The position numbers and the translations under genes were made by a program. From positions 1 to 39,494 of the forward strand of contig JANOYU010000108.1 of the NCBI GenBank assembly GCA_031429035.1: a DNA stretch of 39,494 bases, in the 5' to 3' direction. Each line of letters begins with the position of its first letter. Position 1 is the first letter of the stretch. Under the pieces are notes generated by a model, which was given only the letters and a program-made list of their open reading frames with translations, ran no database searches and was not told the DNA's origin. Below are positions 24,610-32,948 of this stretch, in pieces. This DNA comes from Methylotenera_A sp031429035. GTDB lineage: Bacteria; Pseudomonadota; Gammaproteobacteria; Burkholderiales; Methylophilaceae.

Positions 24610-25997
24610 TCTTTGGCTATTTTTTTATCTGAAGCAGGATTTTTTGCCAACGCAGGATTGCTGGCAAAATATTTCTTAATGCCGTTTAAAATGGAATCGA
24701 CGAGTTTATCTTGGTAAGCATCATCAATCAGCTTGCGCTCCTCCTCTGGGTTACTAATAAATGCCGTCTCGACCAATATCGACGGGATATCTGGCGATTT
24801 TAGTACCGCAAAACCTGCTTGTTCTACATGGTTTTTATGCAGTTTATTAATCTCGCCAATATTACCCAACACGGCTTTGCCTAGCTTTAAGCTGTCATTG
24901 ATGGTGGCCGCTTGCGATAAATCGAGCAGCGTCTTTGCCAATACTGGGTCGCGACCACCTAAACTAACGCCGCCAATTAAGTCAGATTCGTTCTCTTTTT
25001 TGGCCAAATATCTAGCTGAAGCACTGGTCGCACCTTTTTCTGATAACGCAAATACCGAGCTGCCGCGCGCCGCTGGGTTGGTAAAAGCATCCGCATGAAT
25101 CGAAATAAATAAATCCGCTTTAAATTTACGCGCTTTCACCACACGCGTGCCCAACGGCACAAAATAGTCGCCATCGCGCGTCAACATGGCACGCATATTA
25201 GGTTCTGCATCAATTTTTTGTTTCAGTTTTTTGGCGATGTTTAGCGTAATGATTTTTTCTTGGCTACCGCTGGCACCACGCGCGCCAGGGTCTTCGCCAC
25301 CATGTCCCGCATCAATGGCAATGGTAATTAGCCTATCATCTTGTTTATTTTTAATGCTGTCTTTTGCAATGTCTTTTGATAAGTCTTTTGTATTATCTTT
25401 AGGCGGTAATGCCTCAGGTTTATTGTCTGTTGGCTCGGTTAATGCAGGCAAATCAGGCGTGCTAGTGGTTTCGGCAGTGCCGCCAGTAGGCGCATCATTA
25501 TTAGGCGGTAGCGGTTCAACAATAGGCTTGGTGTTATCTTTAATATTATCGTTATCGGTCGATTTTTTGCCTAGCATTGCCATTAATTCATCCTGCAACG
25601 GGTAAATATCGAGCACTAGCCGATGTTTGTAATCACCCGCAGGCGCCAATGCAAATAAATTTGATTTCACCTCGCCTTTTAAATCAACCACAATGCGCAC
25701 AACACCTGGCTTAAATTTGCCCACGCGCACCTGTTTTATATAGGGGTCGCTGGCTAAAATTTTGTCCGAAAGCATTTGTAAAGTGCCTGTTAGCTCGGTA
25801 TCTTCAATATCTAGCACCAAACGATCGGGATTTTTTAAAATAAGCAGCTGATATTTAAAAGCACTGGCCGATTCAAATGCAAGCCGAGTGTAATCTTGCG
25901 CGGGCCAAACGCGTGCAGCAGTGATGATATTTGCTGCCCAACTGTGGCTTGTATAAACACAGCCAAACATAAAAGCGATTAGAAGTTTTTTAAACAT
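24606..25997 (-). CDS. amiC: N-acetylmuramoyl-L-alanine amidase (AmiC/AmiB type)
   Basis: A 463-residue periplasmic amidase. Signal peptide (MFKKLLIAFMFGCVYTSHSWA), AMIN domain at ~25-135 (septal targeting), a ~90-residue Pro/Asn/Thr/Asp/Lys-rich linker, then Amidase_3 at ~225-450. The zinc and catalytic motifs are IDAGHGGEDPGA, SIHADAF and ILVETAFISNPEE. It cuts the peptide from MurNAc to split daughter cells and is normally activated by EnvC or NlpD. The start overlaps the end of tsaE by 19 bases, as tsaE-amiB/C do in many proteobacteria. Its 3' end overlaps the helicase gene tail-to-tail by four bases. Confidence 0.92.
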   Translation of the reverse strand: MFKKLLIAFMFGCVYTSHSWAANIITAARVWPAQDYTRLAFESASAFKYQLLILKNPDRLVLDIEDTELTGTLQMLSDKILASDPYIKQVRVGKFKPGVVRIVVDLKGEVKSNLFALAPAGDYKHRLVLDIYPLQDELMAMLGKKSTDNDNIKDNTKPIVEPLPPNNDAPTGGTAETTSTPDLPALTEPTDNKPEALPPKDNTKDLSKDIAKDSIKNKQDDRLITIAIDAGHGGEDPGARGASGSQEKIITLNIAKKLKQKIDAEPNMRAMLTRDGDYFVPLGTRVVKARKFKADLFISIHADAFTNPAARGSSVFALSEKGATSASARYLAKKENESDLIGGVSLGGRDPVLAKTLLDLSQAATINDSLKLGKAVLGNIGEINKLHKNHVEQAGFAVLKSPDIPSILVETAFISNPEEERKLIDDAYQDKLVDSILNGIKKYFASNPALAKNPASDKKIAKD

Positions 25998-26464
25998 GTG
26001 CTTCCTAAAACGGTGCCTGCCGAAAATTTAATTTGTCGACCTATATTATCTCGACCAGTATTATAAAGTGAAAGCTGCACATGAATATCGGCAGCAGGCA
26101 ACACTTGCGCAGCTTTTTCTGGCCACTCTATCATGCAAATACTATGCGGATTAAAATACTCTCTAAAGCCTGCTGCTTCCCATTCTTCATCATCAGTAAA
26201 TCTATATAAATCAAAATGATACAGCGTATACTTAAATACTTTATCTATAGCTATCTGGTAAGGCTCGACTAAATGATAAGTAGGGCTTTTTACTTTGCCT
26301 ACATGCCCTAAGCCATGCAAAACACCACGCACAAACGTGGTTTTTCCTGCGCCTAAATCGCCCTGCAGATAAACATTTAAGCCGGGCAGTAAAACCTGTG
26401 CAAAACGCGCGCCACATGCCAATGTGGCAGCTTCGTCATCTAAATTTAATGTAAAATTCTTCAC
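25979..26464 (-). CDS. tsaE: tRNA threonylcarbamoyladenosine biosynthesis ATPase TsaE
   Basis: A 161-residue P-loop protein. It has Walker A GDLGAGKTTF (near 35-44), VKSPTYHLVEPY, YHFDLYRF and CMIEWPEKA, all typical of TsaE/YjeE. It works with TsaB and TsaD to make t6A37 in ANN-reading tRNAs. I favour the GTG at 26464, giving the usual short N-terminus (KNFTLNLDDE); a TTG at 26473 would overlap the divergent queG start. queG begins only three bases away on the other strand. The order tsaE then amiC is conserved from E. coli. Confidence 0.9.
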   Translation of the reverse strand: MKNFTLNLDDEAATLACGARFAQVLLPGLNVYLQGDLGAGKTTFVRGVLHGLGHVGKVKSPTYHLVEPYQIAIDKVFKYTLYHFDLYRFTDDEEWEAAGFREYFNPHSICMIEWPEKAAQVLPAADIHVQLSLYNTGRDNIGRQIKFSAGTVLGSTCLKNF

Positions 26465-26467
26465 TTG

Positions 26468-27538
26468 ATGCAATCTTTAAACAATAACGATTTAAACGCA
26501 CTGGCGGCTGACATTAAGCGCTGGAGCCGCGAGCTTGGCTTTGCCGATATTGGCTTTGCTGATATTGACTTGAAAAATGCCGAGATTGAGCACCAAGCGT
26601 GGATTAAAAAAGGCTTTCATGGTGACATGGATTATATGGCAAAACATGGCACAAAGCGCACCCGCCCAGCTGAATTAGTACCCAACACTTGCACAGTGAT
26701 TAGCGCCAGATTAGATTATTTACCGCCCAAAGCAGCTAACAGTTGGCAAACGATGCAAAATGGTGAAAAAGCGTTTATTTCGCGCTATGCGCTAGGCCGC
26801 GATTATCATAAAGTCATGCGTGCAAAACTGCAAAAATTGTGCGATAAAATTGCAGAAAATGTGCCTTATTTTGAATACCGTGTGTTCACCGACAGCGCGC
26901 CCGTGCTAGAGGTGGCGCTGGCAGAAAAATCTGGCTTAGGTTGGCGCGGCAAGCATACCTTACTAATAAATAAAGAGCATGGCTCATGGTTTTTTTTGGG
27001 TGAAATATATACCAACTTACCGTTGCCGATAGGCGAAAAAGCCACCAATCACTGTGGCAGTTGCAGCGCTTGCATCGATATATGCCCTACCCAAGCCATT
27101 ACAGCACCTTACGAGGTGGATGCACGGCGCTGTATTTCTTATTTAACCATTGAGCTGCAAGGCACAATACCATTGGCTTTTAGGCCACTCATTGGCAACC
27201 GCGTGTATGGCTGCGACGATTGCCAATTGGTGTGTCCGTGGAATAAATTTGCCGAAATTACCCAAGAGCCCGATTTTAACGTGCGCAATGGCTTAGATGA
27301 CATCAGCCTAGTGGAATGTTTTGGCTGGAGCGAAGTTGAGTTCAATCAAAAAATGGTGGGCAGCGCCATTTACAGGATTGGCTACACGCAATGGTTACGC
27401 AATATTGCCGTAGGTTTGGGCAATGCGCCTAGCACGCCCGAAGTTATTAGTGCCTTAAAACTGCGCCAAAATGATAGCAGCGAATTAGTGCTAGAGCACG
27501 TAGAATGGGCCTTGCAGCAACATTTAAATCATCATTAA
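26468..27538 (+). CDS. queG: Epoxyqueuosine reductase QueG
   Basis: A 356-residue QueG. The two [4Fe-4S] sites are seen in CGSCSACIDICPTQAI (near residue 195) plus CISYLTIE, and in YGCDDCQLVCPWNKFA (near 247). The cobalamin-binding N-terminal half includes GFHGDMDYM, ISRYALGRDYHKVMR and SGLGWRGKHTLLI. It reduces epoxyqueuosine to queuosine at G34 of tRNAs for Asp, Asn, His and Tyr. ATG at 26468 preferred over TTG at 26465. The divergent tsaE start at 26464 is three bases away, the same divergent pair as in E. coli apart from yjeF. It overlaps the following opposing gene by four bases. Confidence 0.93.
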   Translation: MQSLNNNDLNALAADIKRWSRELGFADIGFADIDLKNAEIEHQAWIKKGFHGDMDYMAKHGTKRTRPAELVPNTCTVISARLDYLPPKAANSWQTMQNGEKAFISRYALGRDYHKVMRAKLQKLCDKIAENVPYFEYRVFTDSAPVLEVALAEKSGLGWRGKHTLLINKEHGSWFFLGEIYTNLPLPIGEKATNHCGSCSACIDICPTQAITAPYEVDARRCISYLTIELQGTIPLAFRPLIGNRVYGCDDCQLVCPWNKFAEITQEPDFNVRNGLDDISLVECFGWSEVEFNQKMVGSAIYRIGYTQWLRNIAVGLGNAPSTPEVISALKLRQNDSSELVLEHVEWALQQHLNHH

Positions 27539-28446
27539 AGTTTACGAAAGTACATTTGAGTGCTTGGTTTTAATGCAAAACCAAGCGCACTTTTAGTTAG
27601 CGCTTTTGCAGTTTTAACCGAGCCACAAGTTACCAAGCAGATAGGTTTGCGAATCTGTTTAAACCCTAATCTTTCGGCAAACGCTTTCATGGTTTTTGGT
27701 GTAAATCCATTGATATGCTCAAGCGGGTGAATTAAAAGATATTCTTGTCGCGTCTCAATGTGGCTTACACCGTGACAGTTTGGCGTCTCTAAAACCAGCA
27801 GCCCGCCAGGCATTAATAAATCACGCAATTTCAACAACAGTGGGTAAGGATCATCGAGATGTTCGAGCACTTCAAAAAGTGTTAGCGCATGAAATGGCGC
27901 TTGTGTTGCTACATCTTCTATCTCAGCATAAACATTATTGAAACTATTATTGCTTAACTTTGCATGCGATCTATCCAAACCAAAAGCTTCAAATCCATAC
28001 AGCGCACACATCGCTAAAAACTCACCATAGCCGCAACCAAAATCTAATATGCGCACAGAATTTTTTCCTCTTATGTTGCGCGTTAACTTTTCTATCTGCA
28101 GTACATGTTTAGTATGATTCGCTGCTTTTCTCATCAAGTTTTCAGGTGTTTTATAGTTTTTTTCAAACGCCTGTATAGCTTCTTGCGACATCCATTTTGA
28201 AAAACGCCGTTCGTTCCAAACTGAATCTAAAATATAACGATGAAAAGACATATCACAGTGCCTACATCTGACATAAGACCAAACTTTATCAACAAGAAAC
28301 GGTGCAGGATGCTCGCCCCATGGGTCTTCATCAATAAAGCGTTTGACTGCGCCTTCATCAAATCTAGCAGTTGAAAGTTCGGTTAAATCTGCACCACCGC
28401 AGCTAATGCAGTTGTTTCGCTCTACAAACTGTGCGCGCTCCATCAT
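27535..28446 (-). CDS. Zinc-ribbon class I SAM methyltransferase, substrate unknown
   Basis: A 303-residue protein. The N-terminus has two CxxC pairs, CISCGG and CRHCDMSFH, forming a probable zinc ribbon. The methyltransferase core has ILDFGCGYGEFL, GLDRSHAK, LFEVLEHLDDPYPLL and MPGGLLVLETPN. The arrangement is that of C-methyltransferases acting on nucleotide-linked sugars or of related glycan methylases, but no sugar pathway gene is nearby. A good AGAGGA ribosome site precedes two tandem ATGs, and I use the first. It has the same length and plan as the 9651-10562 protein, which lacks the cysteines. The tail overlaps queG by four bases. Confidence 0.78.
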   Translation of the reverse strand: MMERAQFVERNNCISCGGADLTELSTARFDEGAVKRFIDEDPWGEHPAPFLVDKVWSYVRCRHCDMSFHRYILDSVWNERRFSKWMSQEAIQAFEKNYKTPENLMRKAANHTKHVLQIEKLTRNIRGKNSVRILDFGCGYGEFLAMCALYGFEAFGLDRSHAKLSNNSFNNVYAEIEDVATQAPFHALTLFEVLEHLDDPYPLLLKLRDLLMPGGLLVLETPNCHGVSHIETRQEYLLIHPLEHINGFTPKTMKAFAERLGFKQIRKPICLVTCGSVKTAKALTKSALGFALKPSTQMYFRKL

Positions 28447-28557
28447 ATTTATCCTCTTTTTCTTAAAAAATAGTCATAAACATACAAAGTGATTATTTAA
28501 ACGCTTGCCATTCAAATACTTATTATTATGATGATATTAATCAATCCCGCTTTGCTA

Positions 28558-28632
28558 ACATCGCTGCACTTTACATCGCTGCACTTTACATCGCTACACT
28601 TTACATCGTTGCACTTAACATCGCCGCACCAA
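28558..28632. repeat. 15-bp tandem repeat over the end of the glucokinase gene
   Basis: Five units of ACATCGCTGCACTTT or close variants start at 28558, 28573, 28588, 28603 and 28618. Units 1 and 2 are identical, the third differs at one base, and the fourth and fifth are diverged. The unit length is a multiple of three. Read on the - strand each unit starts ATG TAA or ATG TTA, and the glucokinase stop is the first TAA met. Confidence 0.85.
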
Positions 28633-29518
28633 GCATACCCGCAGTGTCTTCTGCGGTAGAAATTTTTATTTTAATATCACCGCGCAAAGCGGGTATCAAG
28701 TCCGCTTCAAAGCGCGCTTTAAACGTTTTTTCCATCAGCGGCCATGCGCCTGTCATGCCACCGCCAATCACTACGTTTTTCACATCTAACACTTTAAGCA
28801 AATTGGCTAAACTTTGACCCAAAACGCGCGCAGCCAGCACATAACTTTGTATGGCAAATTTATCGCCAGTGTTGGCTAAATTTGCTATTTCATGCGCAGT
28901 CAGCAGTTTTTTGCTGGCTTTAAAGTAACTCATGGCCACGCCAGAAGCCGATGCATATTGCTCCATACAGCCTTTGTTGCCGCAGCCGCATGGCCTGCCG
29001 TCTGGCTCTACTATCATGTGCCCTACTTCCATCGCCACACCGTGTTGGCCAGTGTATGGCTTGCCATTTAGCACAAACCCACTACCAACACCTGTGCCTA
29101 GGCCTAAGTAAATTAAGCTTTCTGTGCTATCTTCTAACAAATAATATTCGCCATAGGCCGCAGCATTGGCATCATTTTCGATGCTAACAGGCAGATCTAA
29201 GATGCTGGCTAATTCGCCACGTAAATCAAAATAACTGAGGCCAGGTAAATTGGGTGATTGAATCACTTTTTTGCTTAAAGGGTGAATAAAGCCAGGAAAG
29301 CCAATGCCAACGGCAGTAATATCATGGTGTTTATCGATGATATTGACGATTTCGCCCGATAAAATACGTACCACTTCTAACGCAGCGCTCTCGTTAGAAA
29401 TGGCTTGGCAATGATGACTTAAATTGGCTTCTAGGTGCATGCTATCTACCATCTGACTGCCGTCAAACACGCCAAAGCGAATATTAGTGCCGCCTACATC
29501 GATACCTAACGCCAGCAT
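28601..29518 (-). CDS. ROK-family glucokinase
   Basis: A 305-residue ROK sugar kinase. It has LGIDVGGTN (phosphate loop, 4-12), ENDANAAAYGE (114-124, catalytic Asp), EVGH (164-167, zinc His) and the zinc signature CGCGNKGCMEQ (177-187), plus GGGMTGAWP near the adenosine site. It would phosphorylate glucose (or fructose) with ATP. It ends the glgC-GH57-malQ-glk gene row, 35 bases after malQ, so it can capture glucose freed from storage glucan for the downstream Pgi. The C-terminus ends MLSATM inside a 15-bp tandem repeat, and the usual family tail is replaced. Glucose as substrate is inferred from context. Confidence 0.85.
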   Translation of the reverse strand: MLALGIDVGGTNIRFGVFDGSQMVDSMHLEANLSHHCQAISNESAALEVVRILSGEIVNIIDKHHDITAVGIGFPGFIHPLSKKVIQSPNLPGLSYFDLRGELASILDLPVSIENDANAAAYGEYYLLEDSTESLIYLGLGTGVGSGFVLNGKPYTGQHGVAMEVGHMIVEPDGRPCGCGNKGCMEQYASASGVAMSYFKASKKLLTAHEIANLANTGDKFAIQSYVLAARVLGQSLANLLKVLDVKNVVIGGGMTGAWPLMEKTFKARFEADLIPALRGDIKIKISTAEDTAGMLGAAMLSATM

Positions 29519-29553
29519 GTGCTATTCCTTAACTAATTTAACATTGTGATATT

Positions 29554-31077
29554 TTAACGCTGAGATAATGTTATTGCGTGCTGAATCGATTGAACATGAT
29601 TTTGTGAAAGTTGTGACCACTGAAACTGCCATTGCCAGTTTCCAACTACTGTGCCAGGTGTATTCATGCGGTGCGCACCGTCTAAGCCTAAAATATCTTG
29701 CATAGGAATAATCGCAGTACAGGCTTTGCTGTTAAGTGCCAAGGCGATTAACGCTTGCGGCATGTCTGCATCAATCTCACCAATCACCTGGGTTTCACTA
29801 TGCATAAGGGTTTCACTATGCATATGGGTTTCACTATGCATATGGGCTTCACTTAGCACTCTGGCTACATGGTTTTTGCTGTCTTCATCCAATTGCAACG
29901 CCCATCCCAGCGTGGTATCGTTATCGTGCGTGCCTGTGTAAACCACGCTATTTTCATCGATATTATGCGGCAAATAGGGGTTAGTGTCATCGCCACCAAA
30001 AGCAAACTGCAAAATCTTCATGCCAGGCAGCGCATATTTGTGGCGCAGGGCATCTACTTGTGACGTAATTACACCTAAATCTTCGGCTATTAATTGCAAA
30101 CGTGGGAACTTAATTTTAATGGCTTTTAAAAGAGCATCGCCAGGAGCCAATACCCATGCGCCTTCTACGGCAGTCTCTGCATGCTCGGGTATTTCCCAAG
30201 CCGATTCTAAGCCACGAAAATGGTCAATACGCACCATGTCAAACATTTGCTTTTGTGTCGCCATGCGTTGCAACCACCAAGCGAAACCATCTTTTCGCAT
30301 ATTGCGCCAGTGATAATGCGGGTTGCCCCAACGCTGACCAGTTGCCGAAAAATAATCAGGTGGCACACCCGCCACTACTTTCATTGTGCCTTTTTTGGTC
30401 AGCTTAAATAAATGTCGATGCGCCCACACATCGGCACTATCGTAGGCAACAAAAATAGGGATATCGCCAAATAGCTTTACTTTTTTTAAATGGGCGTATT
30501 GTTTTATATCATGCCACTGTTTAAAAAATACAAATTGGGTAAATTTAATGAGTGCAATTTCATCACTAAAATTAGCTGTAAACTGCTTTAACGATTTTTT
30601 ATCGCGGTTTTTATAAGCGTCTGGCCATGTGTTCCAACTTGTGTGATTAAAATGATTGCGCAACGCATAAAATAAGGCAAAATCGTTTAGCCAATGCGCA
30701 TGTTTGCGGCAAAATTTGGTAAATTCCGATTGATCAGCCAGTTGTTTATAAAAACGATTGTAGGCAATTGCCAACGCCTGCATAGTGCCAAGCTCGGTTT
30801 CATCTGTCACTATCCAGCGCAGCTCGACTAATTTTGCCAAGCTTATCAATGCTGGGTTGCCCGCATGTGCGCTTAAACATTGATAAGGCGAGCCATCATC
30901 GTGCGGCATATTCAGTGGTAAAGTTTGCCAAATAGCTGCGCCAATGTCGCTTAAAAAATCGATAAATTGGTTAGCATCACGAAAATTGCCACTAGGTAAA
31001 GAGCTAATATGCAGTAACACGCCTGCGCTGCGTTTGATGCGGTTTGGTTGAATCATGGCTGTAGTTTTAAGCGCCAT
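29554..31077 (-). CDS. malQ: 4-alpha-glucanotransferase (amylomaltase)
   Basis: A 507-residue GH77 enzyme. SSLPSGNF and QTLPLNMPHDDGSPYQ are at the start. Catalytic groups are D285 in RIDHFRG (nucleophile), E332 in IAEDLG (acid/base) and D385 in THDNDTT. It moves maltosyl and longer units between glucans, recycling short chains from glycogen breakdown. An acidic-His hexapeptide repeat, close to (E-T-x-M-H-S), is inserted at about 409-429, encoded by an 18-bp tandem repeat. Its ATG directly follows the TAA of the upstream GH57 gene (TAAATG), so the pair is coupled. Confidence 0.92.
   Translation of the reverse strand: MALKTTAMIQPNRIKRSAGVLLHISSLPSGNFRDANQFIDFLSDIGAAIWQTLPLNMPHDDGSPYQCLSAHAGNPALISLAKLVELRWIVTDETELGTMQALAIAYNRFYKQLADQSEFTKFCRKHAHWLNDFALFYALRNHFNHTSWNTWPDAYKNRDKKSLKQFTANFSDEIALIKFTQFVFFKQWHDIKQYAHLKKVKLFGDIPIFVAYDSADVWAHRHLFKLTKKGTMKVVAGVPPDYFSATGQRWGNPHYHWRNMRKDGFAWWLQRMATQKQMFDMVRIDHFRGLESAWEIPEHAETAVEGAWVLAPGDALLKAIKIKFPRLQLIAEDLGVITSQVDALRHKYALPGMKILQFAFGGDDTNPYLPHNIDENSVVYTGTHDNDTTLGWALQLDEDSKNHVARVLSEAHMHSETHMHSETLMHSETQVIGEIDADMPQALIALALNSKACTAIIPMQDILGLDGAHRMNTPGTVVGNWQWQFQWSQLSQNHVQSIQHAITLSQR
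29790..29843. repeat. 18-bp in-frame tandem repeat inside malQ
   Basis: Three units of GGGTTTCACTATGCATAT (first one ends AA) at 29790, 29808 and 29826, plus a diverged fourth at 29844. On the - strand they encode repeated M-H-S-E-T. Unit length keeps the malQ frame, so copy-number change is tolerated. Confidence 0.9.
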
Positions 31078-32844
31078 TTAACTATCTTTACCACGTTTCA
31101 TGGTGCCAGCGTTAGCGGCAGCGCTGCCTGCTTGTTGCACATCAGCATTAATTGGCAGCGCCAAATTAGCAGGCACTGCTAGTTTAAGTTGCACATATAA
31201 ATTGCTTAAATTGCGTCGATATAACATATCAAAGCTACTAATACTGCTGGCAGAATTGTAATCGCCCAGCCACCAAAACCAATCGGAGCCTTCACATACG
31301 GCCAGCTGATTTTCACAGCGTTTTATGTCTTCGGCGTTTAAAACAGCAGATTGCATCACTTCATCAAAGGCCAGTTTAGCTTCGCACAATAAATCCCAGC
31401 CACGATTTTTATCTTTGCTGCCTATCCAAGTGCTAAAAGTGCCATAGACCCAGCTGCCTGCGGCTATCTCAGGCAAATTGCCACAAAACACTTTATACGG
31501 GCTTTTGCTTGGTTCTTCAATGGCTTGCAGCACCTCCGATTGTGTCACCATCTCGATACTGGGGTGATTTGCTAAGGCTTGATACAGCTCACTTAAGAAA
31601 TAATAGCCATTGTATGGGTAATATTCCCAAGCGTTTTCACCATCTAATATCACGCTAACGACGGGGTTCTCGGTTTTTTGAAAACTTGTTTGTACCTGTT
31701 CCAAATCGCGAATAAAATCATTTACTGCATCGGTGCTATGCATTTTGGCGTATTCAAAACCAATTTTATCTGACAGCCTATCATCTCTAAAAAAGCACAC
31801 AATTTCATTGCTAGCATCACTTATTTTGTAAGGTTTGTACAAGTAATCGTGATGAGAAATCAAGGTTTTAGTTGGGTTAGATTTATGCAAACTATTAGTA
31901 AGCACTGTCTCGCCCGATGCCGCCCATTTTACGCCCTGCTTGGCTAGCAGCAGCAGCGCATCTTTAGACACAGCGCCTTCTGCAGGCCACATGCCAGCTG
32001 GCTTTTCACCAAAGCGGCGAGCATGCGACACTAGCGCTTGCTGCACATGGCTAATCGCGCGTGCCTCGCCGCCTGCGTACACTGCTGCGTGCGGCAAAGC
32101 TGCGCCAGGCATGGCGTCTAGCGTGCTATTAAAATCGATCAACAACGGCAAAATGGGGTGATGATGCGGCGTGCTGGATATTTCGATTTGGCCTTTTTGT
32201 TGCAGGGCTTTGTAACGCGGAATTAAATCGCGAATGATTTCACCCACCAATTTAAACAGCGCTTGGCGATCTTTTACATTAAAGTGACTACCTTTAGAAA
32301 TCAGCGATTGCACTAATCTATTGCCGCGTTTAATGCTCTCGCCCATCCATGCCAAGTGATACCACACTAGCAAATCGGCCTTATACTGCGCCGAGAAATA
32401 TTGCAAATTCATGTCATCATTGGCTTGGCTTGCCACTAAATACATATTGTATAAACGTTGATAGGCAACATAAGGTGATAACATTTTTTCGTGATGGCTT
32501 TTAAAACAGCTTTCTATAATCAACTCACAACAATCAGGTGAAAGACCTTCTAAACTATCGGCACCCAATATTTGCAATAGTGGGTCTTTAATCACGCCTA
32601 TATCGAATTGCAGCACATAATCTTCTAGCTGGTCGAGTAAAATTGGCACAAAATTAAACGTGACACGCGCTTTAACATTGGCTTCTAAGTGATGTGCCAT
32701 ATCAGAATAATCTTTTATGGCGTGTAAATAGGTCCAAGGTAAAATGTACTCACCCGTGATCAAATCGCGATAATCGGGCTGATGCATATGCCAATAGATA
32801 TTGACTAAAAGTTTAGATTGTGACTGAGCTTGTAATTGTGGCAT
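31078..32844 (-). CDS. GH57 family glycoside hydrolase (alpha-amylase-like)
   Basis: A 588-residue GH57 enzyme. It has the HMHQPDY start motif (19-25), GMWPAEGAVS holding the nucleophile Glu, and SVILDGENAWEYY holding the acid/base Asp. WFWWLGDY lies near the C-terminus. GH57 members with this architecture (COG1449) act as alpha-amylases or branching/debranching-type enzymes on glucans. It stands between glgC and malQ, which points to trimming of the storage glucan. The last ~30 residues are Ala-rich and probably disordered. It ends exactly at malQ. Substrate linkage is not resolved by sequence alone. Confidence 0.9.
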   Translation of the reverse strand: MPQLQAQSQSKLLVNIYWHMHQPDYRDLITGEYILPWTYLHAIKDYSDMAHHLEANVKARVTFNFVPILLDQLEDYVLQFDIGVIKDPLLQILGADSLEGLSPDCCELIIESCFKSHHEKMLSPYVAYQRLYNMYLVASQANDDMNLQYFSAQYKADLLVWYHLAWMGESIKRGNRLVQSLISKGSHFNVKDRQALFKLVGEIIRDLIPRYKALQQKGQIEISSTPHHHPILPLLIDFNSTLDAMPGAALPHAAVYAGGEARAISHVQQALVSHARRFGEKPAGMWPAEGAVSKDALLLLAKQGVKWAASGETVLTNSLHKSNPTKTLISHHDYLYKPYKISDASNEIVCFFRDDRLSDKIGFEYAKMHSTDAVNDFIRDLEQVQTSFQKTENPVVSVILDGENAWEYYPYNGYYFLSELYQALANHPSIEMVTQSEVLQAIEEPSKSPYKVFCGNLPEIAAGSWVYGTFSTWIGSKDKNRGWDLLCEAKLAFDEVMQSAVLNAEDIKRCENQLAVCEGSDWFWWLGDYNSASSISSFDMLYRRNLSNLYVQLKLAVPANLALPINADVQQAGSAAANAGTMKRGKDS

Positions 32845-32948
32845 TTAATATTATTCTTAAATTTAACGACTTTTGAATTTAACGTCTTTTTCTTTAGGTG
32901 TTTTGAGTATGGCAACTATTGCCGTTGTTGACTTTAAAAGCAGGTAGC

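Noticed and set aside
28558..28632. CRISPR-like array
   Set aside because: Units are directly adjacent with no spacers and keep the reading frame of the gene; it is a tandem repeat.
29651..30411. Several + strand open frames opposite malQ
   Set aside because: They are shadows of the well-supported malQ gene and show no domain of their own.
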